Assembly: GCF_022479115.1 (NCBI RefSeq)
Contig: NZ_CP092497.1
Coordinates: 4,774,001-4,838,000, forward strand
Direction of reading: 5' to 3'
Origin: Amycolatopsis sp. EV170708-02-1
Lineage (GTDB): Bacteria > Actinomycetota > Actinomycetes > Mycobacteriales > Pseudonocardiaceae
DNA length: 64,000 nt
Shown: positions 8,926-17,069 of the stretch, piece by piece
Layout of the letters: every line of letters starts with the position of its first letter
Position numbering within the stretch: position 1 is the stretch's first letter
Notes under the pieces: model-generated
What the model was told of the DNA's origin: nothing
Databases searched by the model: none
Seen by the model: only the letters and a program-made list of their open reading frames with translations
Made by a program: the position numbers and the translations under genes

Positions 8926-9860
8926 GCCCGCTCCCCGACGTGCACAGTGATCGCGGCGAGCGCTTCGTCGTCGAGAAAGCCGAGCGGGGCCAGCCCCTGC
9001 GCGAACCGCAGCAGGGCGGGCCGGAAGGCGACGACATCGGCGAAGAGGTCGGCGGCCTCGCGGCTCCGTCCGGCGCGGGCGAGCAGCACCGCGCGCCAGA
9101 AGTCGGCTTCGCGGTTGTCCGGCCCGATCACCTCGGCCGCCGACGCGAGGGCACCCAGGTGTTCGTCCAGCTCGTCCGGTTCGACTCCCTCGAACGCCCC
9201 GAGCGTGAGCCCACGGGTGAACATCACGCCGCCGACGGCGCCGAACGCCCGCGAACGGGGCAACAGCCTCGACAACTCGGCGAGCGGGTCGGGATGGTCG
9301 TCGACGCGCAGGTCGGTGACCACCTCGTTCCACGGTGCCGGGCCGCGCCTGCCCGACACCACCAGCAACGCGGCCGACTGCGAACCTCTCACGTCTCCCC
9401 CGGCGCCCTCCGCGGCTTGAAGACCGGCGAGGAGACGATCCGCGAGTTCCCCGCCGGCGGACTCGAAGGCGGAGAGCGCGGCCTGGCACACCTCGGGAGT
9501 GGCCAGCATGTTCCCCTGCACCGCCACTTGTCGGCCACGGGCGGAGGCGGCCTGTGGCGCACAGGACTCGCCGGTGTGCATGCCGACCGAGCCCCGCGCG
9601 TCGACGACACCCAGCTGGCGGTAACCGGAATCCGGGTCCCCGGCCACCAATAGATCCACAGTGGACGGTGCGGGCACCCCCGCCCGCAGCAGTTCCAGGC
9701 CGCGCGGCCCGAAATCGACGTTGACGAAGGCCTGGGTCGCCACCGCGCCGACCCCCGGCTCCGCCCACGGCAGCAACGTGCCGACACCGAAGAAATGGGT
9801 CTGCGCGCCGACACCGAGCTGACCGGTGGCGGGATCGCGCGCGACGATCGAGTAGGTCAC
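8922..9860 (-). CDS. DUF1028 protein (Ntn-hydrolase-like) with C-terminal extension
   Basis: A 312-residue protein. It begins M-T-Y-S-I-V-A-R-D, the conserved DUF1028 N-terminus, followed by LGVGAQTHFFGVG and AVATQAFVNVDFGPRGLELL. DUF1028 proteins resemble Ntn hydrolases, in which the residue exposed after removal of the initiator Met (here Thr2) is the nucleophile; that reading is inference. After about residue 210 there is a helical extension (EADFWRAVLLARAGRSREAADLF) resembling a TPR hairpin. It overlaps its neighbours on both sides by 4 bases, so it belongs to the same operon. The substrate is unknown, probably an amide. Confidence 0.82.
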   Translation of the reverse strand: MTYSIVARDPATGQLGVGAQTHFFGVGTLLPWAEPGVGAVATQAFVNVDFGPRGLELLRAGVPAPSTVDLLVAGDPDSGYRQLGVVDARGSVGMHTGESCAPQAASARGRQVAVQGNMLATPEVCQAALSAFESAGGELADRLLAGLQAAEGAGGDVRGSQSAALLVVSGRRGPAPWNEVVTDLRVDDHPDPLAELSRLLPRSRAFGAVGGVMFTRGLTLGAFEGVEPDELDEHLGALASAAEVIGPDNREADFWRAVLLARAGRSREAADLFADVVAFRPALLRFAQGLAPLGFLDDEALAAITVHVGERA

Positions 9861-10672
9861 GACACGCCTTCCTCGGCTCTCGCGATGTGTTTCCGGAGAA
9901 GGTCCACCACCTGGTCGGGCTCCTCGAGCATCGGCAGATGACCGGCTCCCTCCAGCTCCCTCGCGATGCCGCCGGTGGACTCGGCCAGTTCGCGCGACAT
10001 CGCGGGCGGGCAGGTCGGGTCCTCGGTGCCCGCCACCGCCAGCACCGGGATCCCGGCGGCGGCGACCTTGCCCGCCAGATGCCGGATGTCGGCACCGAAG
10101 GCCCCGTAAAGGATTTCGGCGACCACTCCTTCCGGCCGGACGCCGACCGCCTCCGCCATCACCGCGCCGATCCGGCCCGAGTCCCGGTGTGCCCGCCCGA
10201 CGATGCCGGGCACCAGATCGGCGAAATACCCGGCGGTTCCCTTGGTTTCGAGTTCGGTCACCATCGCGCGGATCGCGTCGGACGGCACACCGGTGCCCAG
10301 TGTCGAGCCGAAGGTGGTGATGCCGAGAACCCGTCGTGGGTGCAGCGCGGCCAGCGCGACGGAGATCGTGCCGCCGAGAGAACCGCCGGCGAGATGAACC
10401 TGGTCCAGCCCGAGACCGTCGAGAACGGCCAGCACGTCCGGGACGTAGCCCTCCTCGACGGTGAACGGGCCGGCCTGCCCGGATTCCCCGTGGCCACGCA
10501 GATCCAGCGCCACGACCGGCCGGTCGAGCCGGGCGGCGACATCCGCCCAGACCACGGCCGCGGAGTTGATGGGGTGGATGAGCACGAGCGGGGCGCCGGG
10601 CCGGTCGCCGGTGGTGCGCAGCACCGACAACCGGCCGGTCCGTCCCGCGATGCTCACGCGGTCCAGGCCCAT
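9857..10672 (-). CDS. Alpha/beta-fold hydrolase
   Basis: A 271-residue alpha/beta hydrolase. The oxyanion region is LVLIHPINSAAVVW, unusual in having HP instead of HG. It is followed by DLRGHGESG, the nucleophile elbow GGSLGG (Ser near residue 97) and a C-terminal GAGHLPMLEEPD with the catalytic His. The nearest general resemblance is to 3-oxoadipate enol-lactonase and C-C hydrolases. It overlaps the NTF2-like gene by one base (TAATG) and DUF1028 by four. In the operon it may open a lactone or ester formed by the LLM monooxygenase. The specific reaction is not known. Confidence 0.82.
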   Translation of the reverse strand: MGLDRVSIAGRTGRLSVLRTTGDRPGAPLVLIHPINSAAVVWADVAARLDRPVVALDLRGHGESGQAGPFTVEEGYVPDVLAVLDGLGLDQVHLAGGSLGGTISVALAALHPRRVLGITTFGSTLGTGVPSDAIRAMVTELETKGTAGYFADLVPGIVGRAHRDSGRIGAVMAEAVGVRPEGVVAEILYGAFGADIRHLAGKVAAAGIPVLAVAGTEDPTCPPAMSRELAESTGGIARELEGAGHLPMLEEPDQVVDLLRKHIARAEEGVS

Positions 10673-11109
10673 TATTCCGTCCCGTACTTGGGCATCTGCG
10701 GATCCTGGACGCTGACGTGCATATGCCAGATCCGCCAGTCCGGCTCGCCCTTGCCGTCGTCACGGCGGAAGAACTCGGTGGTACGGAACGGGGTCGGCAC
10801 CGCGCCGGACTGCCCCGGCGCCACGACGTCCGCGACCCCTTCGGCGGTGAGCAGCGCGACGTCACCGAAGATCCGGACGTCCGGCCCGACCGTGTCCTTG
10901 ATCGCGGTGATGTCCAGCCCGATCTTCGCCGCGTTGACCCACAGGCGATGTTTGTCCAGCACACCGTGGTAGGTGTGGCCGTTGAGGTTGAACTGGTGGT
11001 AGCCGTCGCCTTCCGGGAAGTACGCCGTCATCCGGTCGGCGACGAGGCCCACGTTCGCCTCATACCAGCCCTGGTGCACCGCGAGGATCCGCTCGAGGTC
11101 ACTGCTCAT
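10672..11109 (-). CDS. NTF2/SnoaL-like protein
   Basis: A 145-residue single-domain alpha+beta cone protein of the SnoaL/ketosteroid-isomerase type (AVHQGWYEANVGLVADRMTAYF at the N-terminus and WRIWHMHVS near the C-terminus). Such proteins bind small hydrophobic ligands and can act as isomerases, hydratases or cyclases. A site reading AAAGGGAA sits about 7 bases upstream of the ATG. It lies 12 bases downstream of the LLM monooxygenase gene, so it is the second gene of the operon. Its exact function cannot be told from sequence. Confidence 0.75.
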   Translation of the reverse strand: MSSDLERILAVHQGWYEANVGLVADRMTAYFPEGDGYHQFNLNGHTYHGVLDKHRLWVNAAKIGLDITAIKDTVGPDVRIFGDVALLTAEGVADVVAPGQSGAVPTPFRTTEFFRRDDGKGEPDWRIWHMHVSVQDPQMPKYGTE

Positions 11110-11121
11110 GGTGATTCCCTT

Positions 11122-12129
11122 TCAGTGGGTGAATTCGCCGGTCAGCTCGCCGACGGCGGCGAGGGTCTCTTCCGCTCCGTCCGCGACGACGGTCGCGATC
11201 GCGACGTTGTCCGCGCCCGCGTCGAGGTACTCCCCGATCCGCGCCCGCGCGGCGTCCTGGCCGCCCACGATGCCGAAGACGTCGAGCCAGTCGTCCGGCA
11301 TCTCCGCCGCGACCACTTCGGGACCGCCACGGGAAAGCATGTCCGCCAGCACCTCGTTGGCGCCGACCGCGGCGAACAGCGGGCCGGGACCTGTCGCGGC
11401 GAGGTAGAAAGCGAGGACCGCCTTGAGCGCCTCACGTGTCGTGGCCACCTGTCCCGGGTCCCGTGTGACGTTGGCCGCGGCGAGAACGCTGATCGTGATG
11501 CGCTCGTCGCGTCCGGCCGCCAGGGCGGCGGCGTCGAGCTTGCGCCGCGCCGTCCGCACGTACTCGACCGGCGCGAGGGCGCTGACGAGCAGACCGTCGG
11601 CGAGCTTCCCCGTCAGATCGAGGCCCTTGTCGCCGAGCACCCCGGTGAACAACGGCACCGGCTCGGGGACGGGATGCGTGAGGGCGACTCCGTCGAAGGT
11701 GGCGAACCGGCCCTCGTCGTCGACCGTCTCTCCGCTCAGCAGCGCCCGGACACCGGTGAGGGTTTCGCGCAGGGCGCTCATCGGCGATCGTTGAGTCAGG
11801 CCCATCTGCGCGGTCCAGGCGGGGACGCCGTGCCCGATCCCGGGGATCAGCCTGCCGGGGTACGCGCGGGCGAGGGTGCCGATCTCCATGGCCAGCAACG
11901 CGGGATGGCGGACGACCGAGGACACGACGCCGATGCCGACCGGGATCCGCGACGTGGCACCGAGCGCGAGCGCGGCCCCCGCCACGCCACCGAGGAAGAA
12001 GTAGTCCTCCGGGAGCCACATCTCCCCGAAGCCGGCGGCTTCCGCCGCCGCGGCCTGCTTGCCGATCTGTTCCGGTGGCGTGGTGCTGCCGAGCAGCACT
12101 CCCAGCCGGCTGCGAACGGAGTGGGTCAT
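11122..12129 (-). CDS. LLM-class flavin/F420-dependent oxidoreductase
   Basis: A 335-residue luciferase-like TIM-barrel protein (GEMWLPEDYFFLGGVAGAALALGATSRIPVGIGVV, then AYPGRLIPGIGHGVPAWTAQMG). Family members use FMNH2 or F420H2 for monooxygenation or hydride transfer. It is the first gene of the minus-strand operon running to 3739, with AGGAG 8 bases before its ATG; the promoter should lie in 12130-12300. The F420-reducing fgd gene downstream raises the possibility that it is F420-dependent. FMN use cannot be excluded without structure or assay. Confidence 0.85.
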   Translation of the reverse strand: MTHSVRSRLGVLLGSTTPPEQIGKQAAAAEAAGFGEMWLPEDYFFLGGVAGAALALGATSRIPVGIGVVSSVVRHPALLAMEIGTLARAYPGRLIPGIGHGVPAWTAQMGLTQRSPMSALRETLTGVRALLSGETVDDEGRFATFDGVALTHPVPEPVPLFTGVLGDKGLDLTGKLADGLLVSALAPVEYVRTARRKLDAAALAAGRDERITISVLAAANVTRDPGQVATTREALKAVLAFYLAATGPGPLFAAVGANEVLADMLSRGGPEVVAAEMPDDWLDVFGIVGGQDAARARIGEYLDAGADNVAIATVVADGAEETLAAVGELTGEFTH

Positions 12130-12478
12130 CGACGGGCTCCTGTCGTGCGGACGGGATCAGGATGGTGCCCTCGACGTTACGAACGGGTCGGTGCCCGCTC
12201 TTCGGGCACGGCGACGAACCCTGGAGCGGGTTCCTGTGCGCGGTGCACTACACGCGCCGTTTCGACCTTCGCTACTGTCCACAAGGGACACTTTGGGTCA
12301 GGGATCCGTTCAGGGTGGTCCACTCGTGGCCTCGGCTGGGTGCCGGCGCCTTGGGCCCGCCCGGAGTACGTGAAGGTCGAGTTTCCTCGGCCGAGACGAG
12401 GGAAGGGGTCCTTCACTCGCGACCGCTGTGGCTGCTGATACTTGTGCGGCTCGGGTGACGACAGACCCCACAAGTGTC
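12130..12478. other. Intergenic region, 349 bases, likely promoter of the catabolic operon
   Basis: No convincing coding sequence is present. The part next to 12129 must hold the promoter of the LLM-led operon, but no clear -35/-10 pair was recognised. There is a short interrupted repeat TGTCC-ACAAG-GGACA near 12278-12292. Near 12403-12417, GAAGGGGTCCTTCAC resembles half of the palindromic elements found elsewhere in the window. ACTTGTG (about 12441) and CCACAAGT (about 12468) form another short inverted repeat beside the TetR gene 3' end. Confidence 0.4.
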
Positions 12479-13078
12479 CTATGTGGACGACCGTCCGCGG
12501 ATTCCGTCCAGGAGATAAGCGGTGCGGCGGTCGTAGTCTTCCCGGGCGGGCAGCTCGCCGTATTTGAGGGCGAGGGCGTTGTCGACGACGAGTGCGTGGA
12601 GATCGGCCGCGGTGAACTCAGGCCGCAGCGCACGGGCGGCCCGCGCCGCCGCGACGAGCTCTTCGTTGGCCTCGCCGCCGACCCGGCAGATCTCCATGAG
12701 CCGCCCCGAATGCGGATATGTCCGCAACAGGACGTCGTTGACGGCGGGCTGGCGGTATTGGAGGTCGCGGATCGCGGTGAGGTAGTAGGCGATCCGCTCA
12801 CCGATGTCGCCGAGGGTCCGGCTGTGGTCGATGACGGCGAACAGCTCGGTCGCGACGACCTCTTCGATGACGGCGTCGATGAGGCCGATCCGCCCGCCGA
12901 ACCGGTTGAAGATCGTGGCCTTGCTCACCCCCGCCGCCTTGGCGACCTCCTCCAGCGGCACCGTCAGGCCCCGCCCCTGGAAGGCGTCGATCGCGGCAGA
13001 GCGGATCTGCTCGGAATTGCGCCTGGCGTCGGCGCGCAGCCGGGATTCCGAAGGCGCCCCACCGGCCAAGGCTCTCAC
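12479..13078 (-). CDS. TetR/AcrR-family regulator
   Basis: A 199-residue repressor with an N-terminal TetR helix-turn-helix around residues 20-65 (IRSAAIDAFQGRGL, VPLEEVAKAAGVSKATIFNRF) and a helical ligand domain. It is divergent from the NmrA-like gene at 13191. Two operator-like inverted repeats lie between them, so it probably represses both itself and that oxidoreductase. The GTG start at 13078 lies just before the first operator; its ribosome site is weak. Confidence 0.88.
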   Translation of the reverse strand: MRALAGGAPSESRLRADARRNSEQIRSAAIDAFQGRGLTVPLEEVAKAAGVSKATIFNRFGGRIGLIDAVIEEVVATELFAVIDHSRTLGDIGERIAYYLTAIRDLQYRQPAVNDVLLRTYPHSGRLMEICRVGGEANEELVAAARAARALRPEFTAADLHALVVDNALALKYGELPAREDYDRRTAYLLDGIRGRSST

Positions 13079-13092
13079 CGTCTCTCGTCGTC

Positions 13093-13119
13093 GTAAGTTG
13101 ACTCCGCCGGTCAGCTTAC
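13093..13119. promoter_or_regulatory. TetR operator 1 (inverted repeat)
   Basis: GTAAGTTGAC, a 7-base spacer, then GTCAGCTTAC: 9 of 10 arm positions pair. It sits 15 bases upstream of the TetR start, the usual place for an autoregulatory TetR operator. Confidence 0.7.
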
Positions 13120-13138
13120 CTACTGTCGTCGGCGGAAG

Positions 13139-13165
13139 AGAAACTGACCACCGTGGTCAACTTAC
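13139..13165. promoter_or_regulatory. TetR operator 2 (inverted repeat)
   Basis: The right arm GTCAACTTAC is the exact complement of the left arm of operator 1, with the same 7-base spacer; the left arm AGAAACTGAC is degenerate (6 of 10). The inner part, TGACCAC-C-GTGGTCA, is itself a perfect 7-base inverted repeat. The site ends 25 bases before the NmrA-like start, so binding here would block that gene. Confidence 0.6.
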
Positions 13166-13190
13166 TCGCCCACAGGAAGAGGCCGAGAGC

Positions 13191-14048
13191 ATGATCGTTG
13201 TCACCGGCGCCACCGGCGGGCTCGGCGGCGCCACCGTCGAGCACCTCCTCAAGCGCATACCCGCCGGACGGATCGCCGTCAGCGTCCGCGACACCGCCAA
13301 GGCGCGGCACTTCGCAGACCGCGGCGTGCGCGTGCGGCAGGGGTCCTACGACGACCCGGCCGCGCTGCGCGACTCCTTCGCCGGTGCCGAGCAGGTCCTG
13401 CTGGTGTCCGGGAACGACCCGGCCGCCGACCTGGTCGGCCTGCACCGCACTGCCATCGAAGCCGCCGTCGCGGCCAGCGCCCAGCGGATCCTCTACACGA
13501 GCCAACAGGGTGCCGTCCCCGGCAACCCGTACCGGCCTTCGGACTTCCACATCGCCACCGAGGCGATCCTCGACGACTCCGGAGTCGCCTGGACCGCGCT
13601 GCGCAACGGCGCCTACGGTCCACTCGCTCAGGTTCTCGGACCGTGGCAGCGGACCGGCGAGATCGCCCAACCGGAAGACGGCCCCATCCCGTACACCGAC
13701 CGCACCGACATCGCCGAAGCCACCGCGGCCATCCTCGCCGGTGACCGCTCCTTCGACGGCCCGGTCGACCTCACGGCGCCGACCGCCGTCACTTTCGACG
13801 ATCTCGCCAAGATCGCCTCCGACCTCACCGGTCGCACCATCGAGCGCGTCGTCGTCGGCGACGAACAGTGGATCGCCGATCAGATCGAGGCCGGCGTCCC
13901 GGAGCAGACGGCCCGGCTCATCCTCACCTGGTACCAGGCCGCCCGCGCCAGCCACTTCGCCGAAACCGGCCCGGCACTGGCCGAACTCCTCGGCCGCGAG
14001 CCCCGCACCGTCGCCGACCGGCTCGCAGCCGACATCGCCGTCTCATGA
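13191..14048 (+). CDS. NmrA-like NAD(P)H-binding oxidoreductase (QorB-type)
   Basis: A 285-residue atypical short-chain dehydrogenase starting MIVVTGATGGLGG, the Rossmann glycine motif, with QGSYDDPAALRDSFAGAEQVLLVSG following. The overall pattern is that of NAD(P)H:quinone oxidoreductase 2 (QorB) and NmrA proteins, which bind NADPH and reduce quinones or act as redox sensors. The ATG at 13191 was chosen over a long upstream frame because it starts the Rossmann fold and follows AGGAAGAGG. It is divergent from the TetR gene and probably induced by electrophiles or quinones through that repressor. Confidence 0.85.
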   Translation: MIVVTGATGGLGGATVEHLLKRIPAGRIAVSVRDTAKARHFADRGVRVRQGSYDDPAALRDSFAGAEQVLLVSGNDPAADLVGLHRTAIEAAVAASAQRILYTSQQGAVPGNPYRPSDFHIATEAILDDSGVAWTALRNGAYGPLAQVLGPWQRTGEIAQPEDGPIPYTDRTDIAEATAAILAGDRSFDGPVDLTAPTAVTFDDLAKIASDLTGRTIERVVVGDEQWIADQIEAGVPEQTARLILTWYQAARASHFAETGPALAELLGREPRTVADRLAADIAVS

Positions 14049-14078
14049 GCCTATCCGGATCCGGCACGGGCCGTCCGG

Positions 14079-14636
14079 TCAGTAAAGATCGGGAACGACG
14101 AGCGTGCTTTCTTCGACCTTGACGTGCCCTGCTTCGACGAGGTCCGCAGCACGGGCGAGGAACGCGGAGAGCGACGGCGCGACCGGCTCGCCGAGGTCCG
14201 GCACGTTGGGGCGGCACACGACCTGCCCGAGGGTGCCAAGTTCGCCGGGAGCCAGGTCCAGGAAGTAGCAATCGCCCTGGAACGCGAGGAACGGCAACCA
14301 GGACTCCGACCACACCGTCCACCGGAGACACGCGGGTTGCTCGACGGGTTCGGCCATGTCGCCGACCACGTCGGTGAGCATCCGGTGCATCCCGATGATC
14401 TCGTCGACGGTCAGGAAATGATGGAAGTTGAGCGGGCCGTTCAGTTCGCCGGGATCGTCCTGGCCCGCCGACACGCTCAGGAGGTCACGCAGTTCGGCCG
14501 GGAGGACGAGCCCGGTCTCGGTGGCCAGCCGGTCGAGTTCGTGTTCGGAGGCGCCGGGCAAGAACGGTGCGGCGTCGGGCAATTCGCGCTCGATGATGCC
14601 TCGCAACCGTGCGAACTCACGGGCGGTCTGGTTCAT
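14079..14636 (-). CDS. SMI1/KNR4 (SUKH) family protein
   Basis: A 185-residue protein with the SUKH pattern GASEHELDRLATETGLVLPAELRDLLSVSAGQDD, followed by WLPFLAFQGDCYFLDLAPGELGTLGQVV. SUKH proteins often act as immunity proteins against contact-dependent toxins or as general regulatory scaffolds. No toxin gene is adjacent, so an orphan immunity or housekeeping role is equally possible. It converges with the NmrA-like gene 30 bases away. Confidence 0.8.
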   Translation of the reverse strand: MNQTAREFARLRGIIERELPDAAPFLPGASEHELDRLATETGLVLPAELRDLLSVSAGQDDPGELNGPLNFHHFLTVDEIIGMHRMLTDVVGDMAEPVEQPACLRWTVWSESWLPFLAFQGDCYFLDLAPGELGTLGQVVCRPNVPDLGEPVAPSLSAFLARAADLVEAGHVKVEESTLVVPDLY

Positions 14637-14732
14637 GGCGGCCAGTATTCACCACGCACGGGCAAATCCGGATGCCCTCGATCCGGCCCGGCCAGTACTC
14701 TCCGGCGGATCACGGAATCAGGGGGTAGCCGC

Positions 14733-15509
14733 GTGTCCAGCCACTTCGAGGCGATCGGGATCGCCGTCGCGAGTCAGGAAGAGTTCGGGGAGCGGGTGGT
14801 TTCCCTGATCAGCGCGGGCACCGCCCGGCCTATCACCAGGAAGATCAGCGAGCACGTCTGGACCGATCCGTCCGGTGCCCGGTTGGTCGCGCAGACCCAC
14901 CGCGGTGAGATCGAATTCCTGCTGCCGTGCCTGGCAGGCGCGGCGCCCGCGGTGCCCGTGGGCGACGTTCGCCTCGTCGACGACGAGACCGCGATGCTCG
15001 ACCTCCTGGACGGTGTCGGCGGAGAGCTGATCTGCCCCATCGCGGTCGAACTGGAAGACCGGGCGGTCCTCGCCCACTCCGGCGGGCGGCTGGAGTCCGG
15101 CTCGCTGGTGCTGGCGGCGCTGGCCGAAGAAGTCACCGTGCACGCCGACGCCGACGCGTACTCGGCCTCGCAGGACGGTGAGCTGGAATTCGCCGCCGAC
15201 CACTTCATCCCGTCCGGAACCTTCTCGCCCGAAGACGCCGCACCCGGCTGGACGCCCTCCGCCCACGCGCTGTTCGCCGGCGAGGTCGTCGAGACCGGAA
15301 CTCCGGTGAACACCGTCACCGGCACGGCATTCCACCGGATCCGGGTCCGCACCATCGCGGCGATCGAACTCGACGTCGCCATCGCGGCCACCGAGCTCGA
15401 ACGGCCACCCGCGCCCGGCAACATCGTGGCCGGGACCTTCTTCCTGACCGGAAGCCTGGGACTGCGGCAGGAAAACCCCGTGAAGCGGCGGAGCTGGTTC
15501 CGGCGGTAA
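14733..15509 (+). CDS. Hypothetical protein
   Basis: A 258-residue soluble, acidic protein of no family I recognise. It starts VSSHFEAIGIAVASQEEFGERV at GTG 14733, with CAGGGGG about 8 bases upstream; a longer in-frame extension overlaps the SUKH gene and was rejected. The C-terminal half has beta-rich stretches (HRIRVRTIAAIELDVAIAAT, then GNIVAGTFFLTGSLGL). It has no signal peptide or membrane segment. It converges with the CGNR gene, with only 5 bases between the stop codons. Confidence 0.75.
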   Translation: MSSHFEAIGIAVASQEEFGERVVSLISAGTARPITRKISEHVWTDPSGARLVAQTHRGEIEFLLPCLAGAAPAVPVGDVRLVDDETAMLDLLDGVGGELICPIAVELEDRAVLAHSGGRLESGSLVLAALAEEVTVHADADAYSASQDGELEFAADHFIPSGTFSPEDAAPGWTPSAHALFAGEVVETGTPVNTVTGTAFHRIRVRTIAAIELDVAIAATELERPPAPGNIVAGTFFLTGSLGLRQENPVKRRSWFRR

Positions 15510-15514
15510 GACCG

Positions 15515-16045
15515 CTACGACGACCGTTCGCGGCGATAGTGGCGAGCGGCTTTCGCCCGGTTGCCGCAGGTTTCCATGGAACACCACAGCCTGGCGCCGT
15601 TCCGCGTCGTGTCCTCGAAATACAGCGTGCACACCGGGTACGCCGAACACCGCTTGATCCGGTCCGGACGAGTGCGAAGCAGGCCCAAGTAGCCGTACGC
15701 CGCGAGCCATGCGGGCCGCCAGGCCGCGTCGTCGACCTCGATCACCTCTTCGGCGCCGCCCTCCCGCAGTTCCGGCCGTAACCGCCCGCGCGCCAGCACC
15801 TCGTTCAGCGCACGTTCGGCGGAGGCACCGGGGCTTTCGAGCACCTCGCGCAGGACGGAACGCGTGTGGCGCAACGGTTCCTCCGCCCCTGGTATATCCG
15901 GCAGACCTCGCTCGGCCAGCCAGGCGGCGACTCCCCCGGGCTCGTCGAAAACGTCACGCCGCTCACCACGATCGGGCCATGTGGTGTTCAGCAGATCGAG
16001 GGCGAGGGGCTCACCGGACAGAGGACGTTGCAGCACGAGAACCAT
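15515..16045 (-). CDS. CGNR zinc-finger transcriptional regulator (ABATE domain)
   Basis: A 176-residue regulator. The N-terminal ABATE-like region (PLALDLLNTTW) is followed by a C-terminal CGNR zinc finger around residues 130-172, with Cys at RIKRCSAYPVC and the signature WCSMETCGNRAKAARHYRR. CGNR proteins bind DNA and usually control a neighbouring enzyme gene. The alpha/beta hydrolase starts divergently 97 bases away, with a perfect 12-base inverted repeat between them. Confidence 0.88.
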   Translation of the reverse strand: MVLVLQRPLSGEPLALDLLNTTWPDRGERRDVFDEPGGVAAWLAERGLPDIPGAEEPLRHTRSVLREVLESPGASAERALNEVLARGRLRPELREGGAEEVIEVDDAAWRPAWLAAYGYLGLLRTRPDRIKRCSAYPVCTLYFEDTTRNGARLWCSMETCGNRAKAARHYRRERSS

Positions 16046-16064
16046 TCTACCCTCCGTCAGCCGG

Positions 16065-16106
16065 TTGACAGGTTAGGTTGCCGCATGCTTGGCTCTAACC
16101 TGTCAA
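16065..16106. promoter_or_regulatory. Operator-like inverted repeat between CGNR gene and hydrolase
   Basis: TTGACAGGTTAG and CTAACCTGTCAA are perfect 12-base complements separated by 18 bases. A third partial copy (GACGGTTAGACC) follows near 16115. The position in a divergent promoter suggests the binding site of the CGNR regulator; TTGACA may also be a -35 box. Confidence 0.65.
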
Positions 16107-16141
16107 AAGCATTTAGACGGTTAGACCAAGGAGCACCTGCC

Positions 16142-17029
16142 ATGTCCGAAGCCACCCGGTCCGCCGGCGAGGTTCTTCACCGCACCGCGACCATCGACGG
16201 CCGGAGCGTCTTCTACCGGGAAGCAGGCGACCCCACCGCGCCGACGGTGGTGCTGCTGCACGGTTTCCCCACGTCGTCGCGGATGTTCCACACACTGATC
16301 CCCGCGCTGGCCGATCGCTATCACGTCATCGCCCCCGACCACGTCGGCTTCGGCCACTCCGACGCCCCGCCCGTCGACCGGTTCGACTATTCGTTCGAGA
16401 ACCTGACCGCGATCACCCTCGGACTCCTCGACGCGCTCGGCCTGGACCGCTTCGCCCTCTACATCCAGGATTACGGCGCGCCCATCGGTCTCCGCATCGC
16501 GAGCAGACACCCGGAGCGGGTCAGCGCGCTGCTGGTGCAATCCGGCAACGCCTACGTCGACGGTTTCACGCCGTTCTGGGACATCCTGTTCGCACACGCC
16601 AAGGACCGCGAAACCCACGAGGAAGCCGTGCGCGAACTCCTGGAGCCCGCGGCGACCCGCTGGCAGTACACCCACGGCGTCCCCGCCGACCGGCTGGACC
16701 GGCTCTCCCCGGACACCTGGACCCTCGACCAGGCCCTGCTCGACCGCCCCGGGAACAAGGAGGTGCAACTGCAGTTGTTCTGGGACTACCAGTTCAACCT
16801 CGACGTCTACCCGGCCTTCCAGGAGTACTTCCGCGAGCACCGGCCGCCGACGCTGATCACCTGGGGCGAGCACGACGAGATCTTCGGTCCCGACGGGGCC
16901 CGCGCCTTCCTCCGCGACCTGCCCGACGCCGAACTGCACCTCCTCGACGCCGGTCACTTCGCCCTCGAGACGCACGGCCCGGAGATCGCCGCCCTCATCC
17001 GGGACTTCCTCGGCCGCGTCCTGCGCTGA
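16142..17029 (+). CDS. Alpha/beta hydrolase, epoxide hydrolase/haloalkane dehalogenase-like
   Basis: A 295-residue hydrolase. VLLHGFPTSSRMF gives the oxyanion motif; the elbow is YIQDYGAPIGLR, with Asp rather than Ser as nucleophile, as in epoxide hydrolases and haloalkane dehalogenases. The late DAGHFALETHG gives the catalytic His. AAGGAG at 16128 precedes the ATG by 8 bases, which fixes the start and rejects a 92-codon upstream extension. It is probably controlled by the divergent CGNR regulator. The substrate is unknown. Confidence 0.85.
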   Translation: MSEATRSAGEVLHRTATIDGRSVFYREAGDPTAPTVVLLHGFPTSSRMFHTLIPALADRYHVIAPDHVGFGHSDAPPVDRFDYSFENLTAITLGLLDALGLDRFALYIQDYGAPIGLRIASRHPERVSALLVQSGNAYVDGFTPFWDILFAHAKDRETHEEAVRELLEPAATRWQYTHGVPADRLDRLSPDTWTLDQALLDRPGNKEVQLQLFWDYQFNLDVYPAFQEYFREHRPPTLITWGEHDEIFGPDGARAFLRDLPDAELHLLDAGHFALETHGPEIAALIRDFLGRVLR

Positions 17030-17069
17030 GAGCGGCCGCCGTATCCTCGAGGTGAGGCGGAGGTGCGGA

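Noticed and set aside
7780..10095. 771-residue reading joining M20 with upstream sequence
   Set aside because: The first half is a shadow of DUF1028; a GTG at 8925 in the stop/start overlap gives the normal M20 length.
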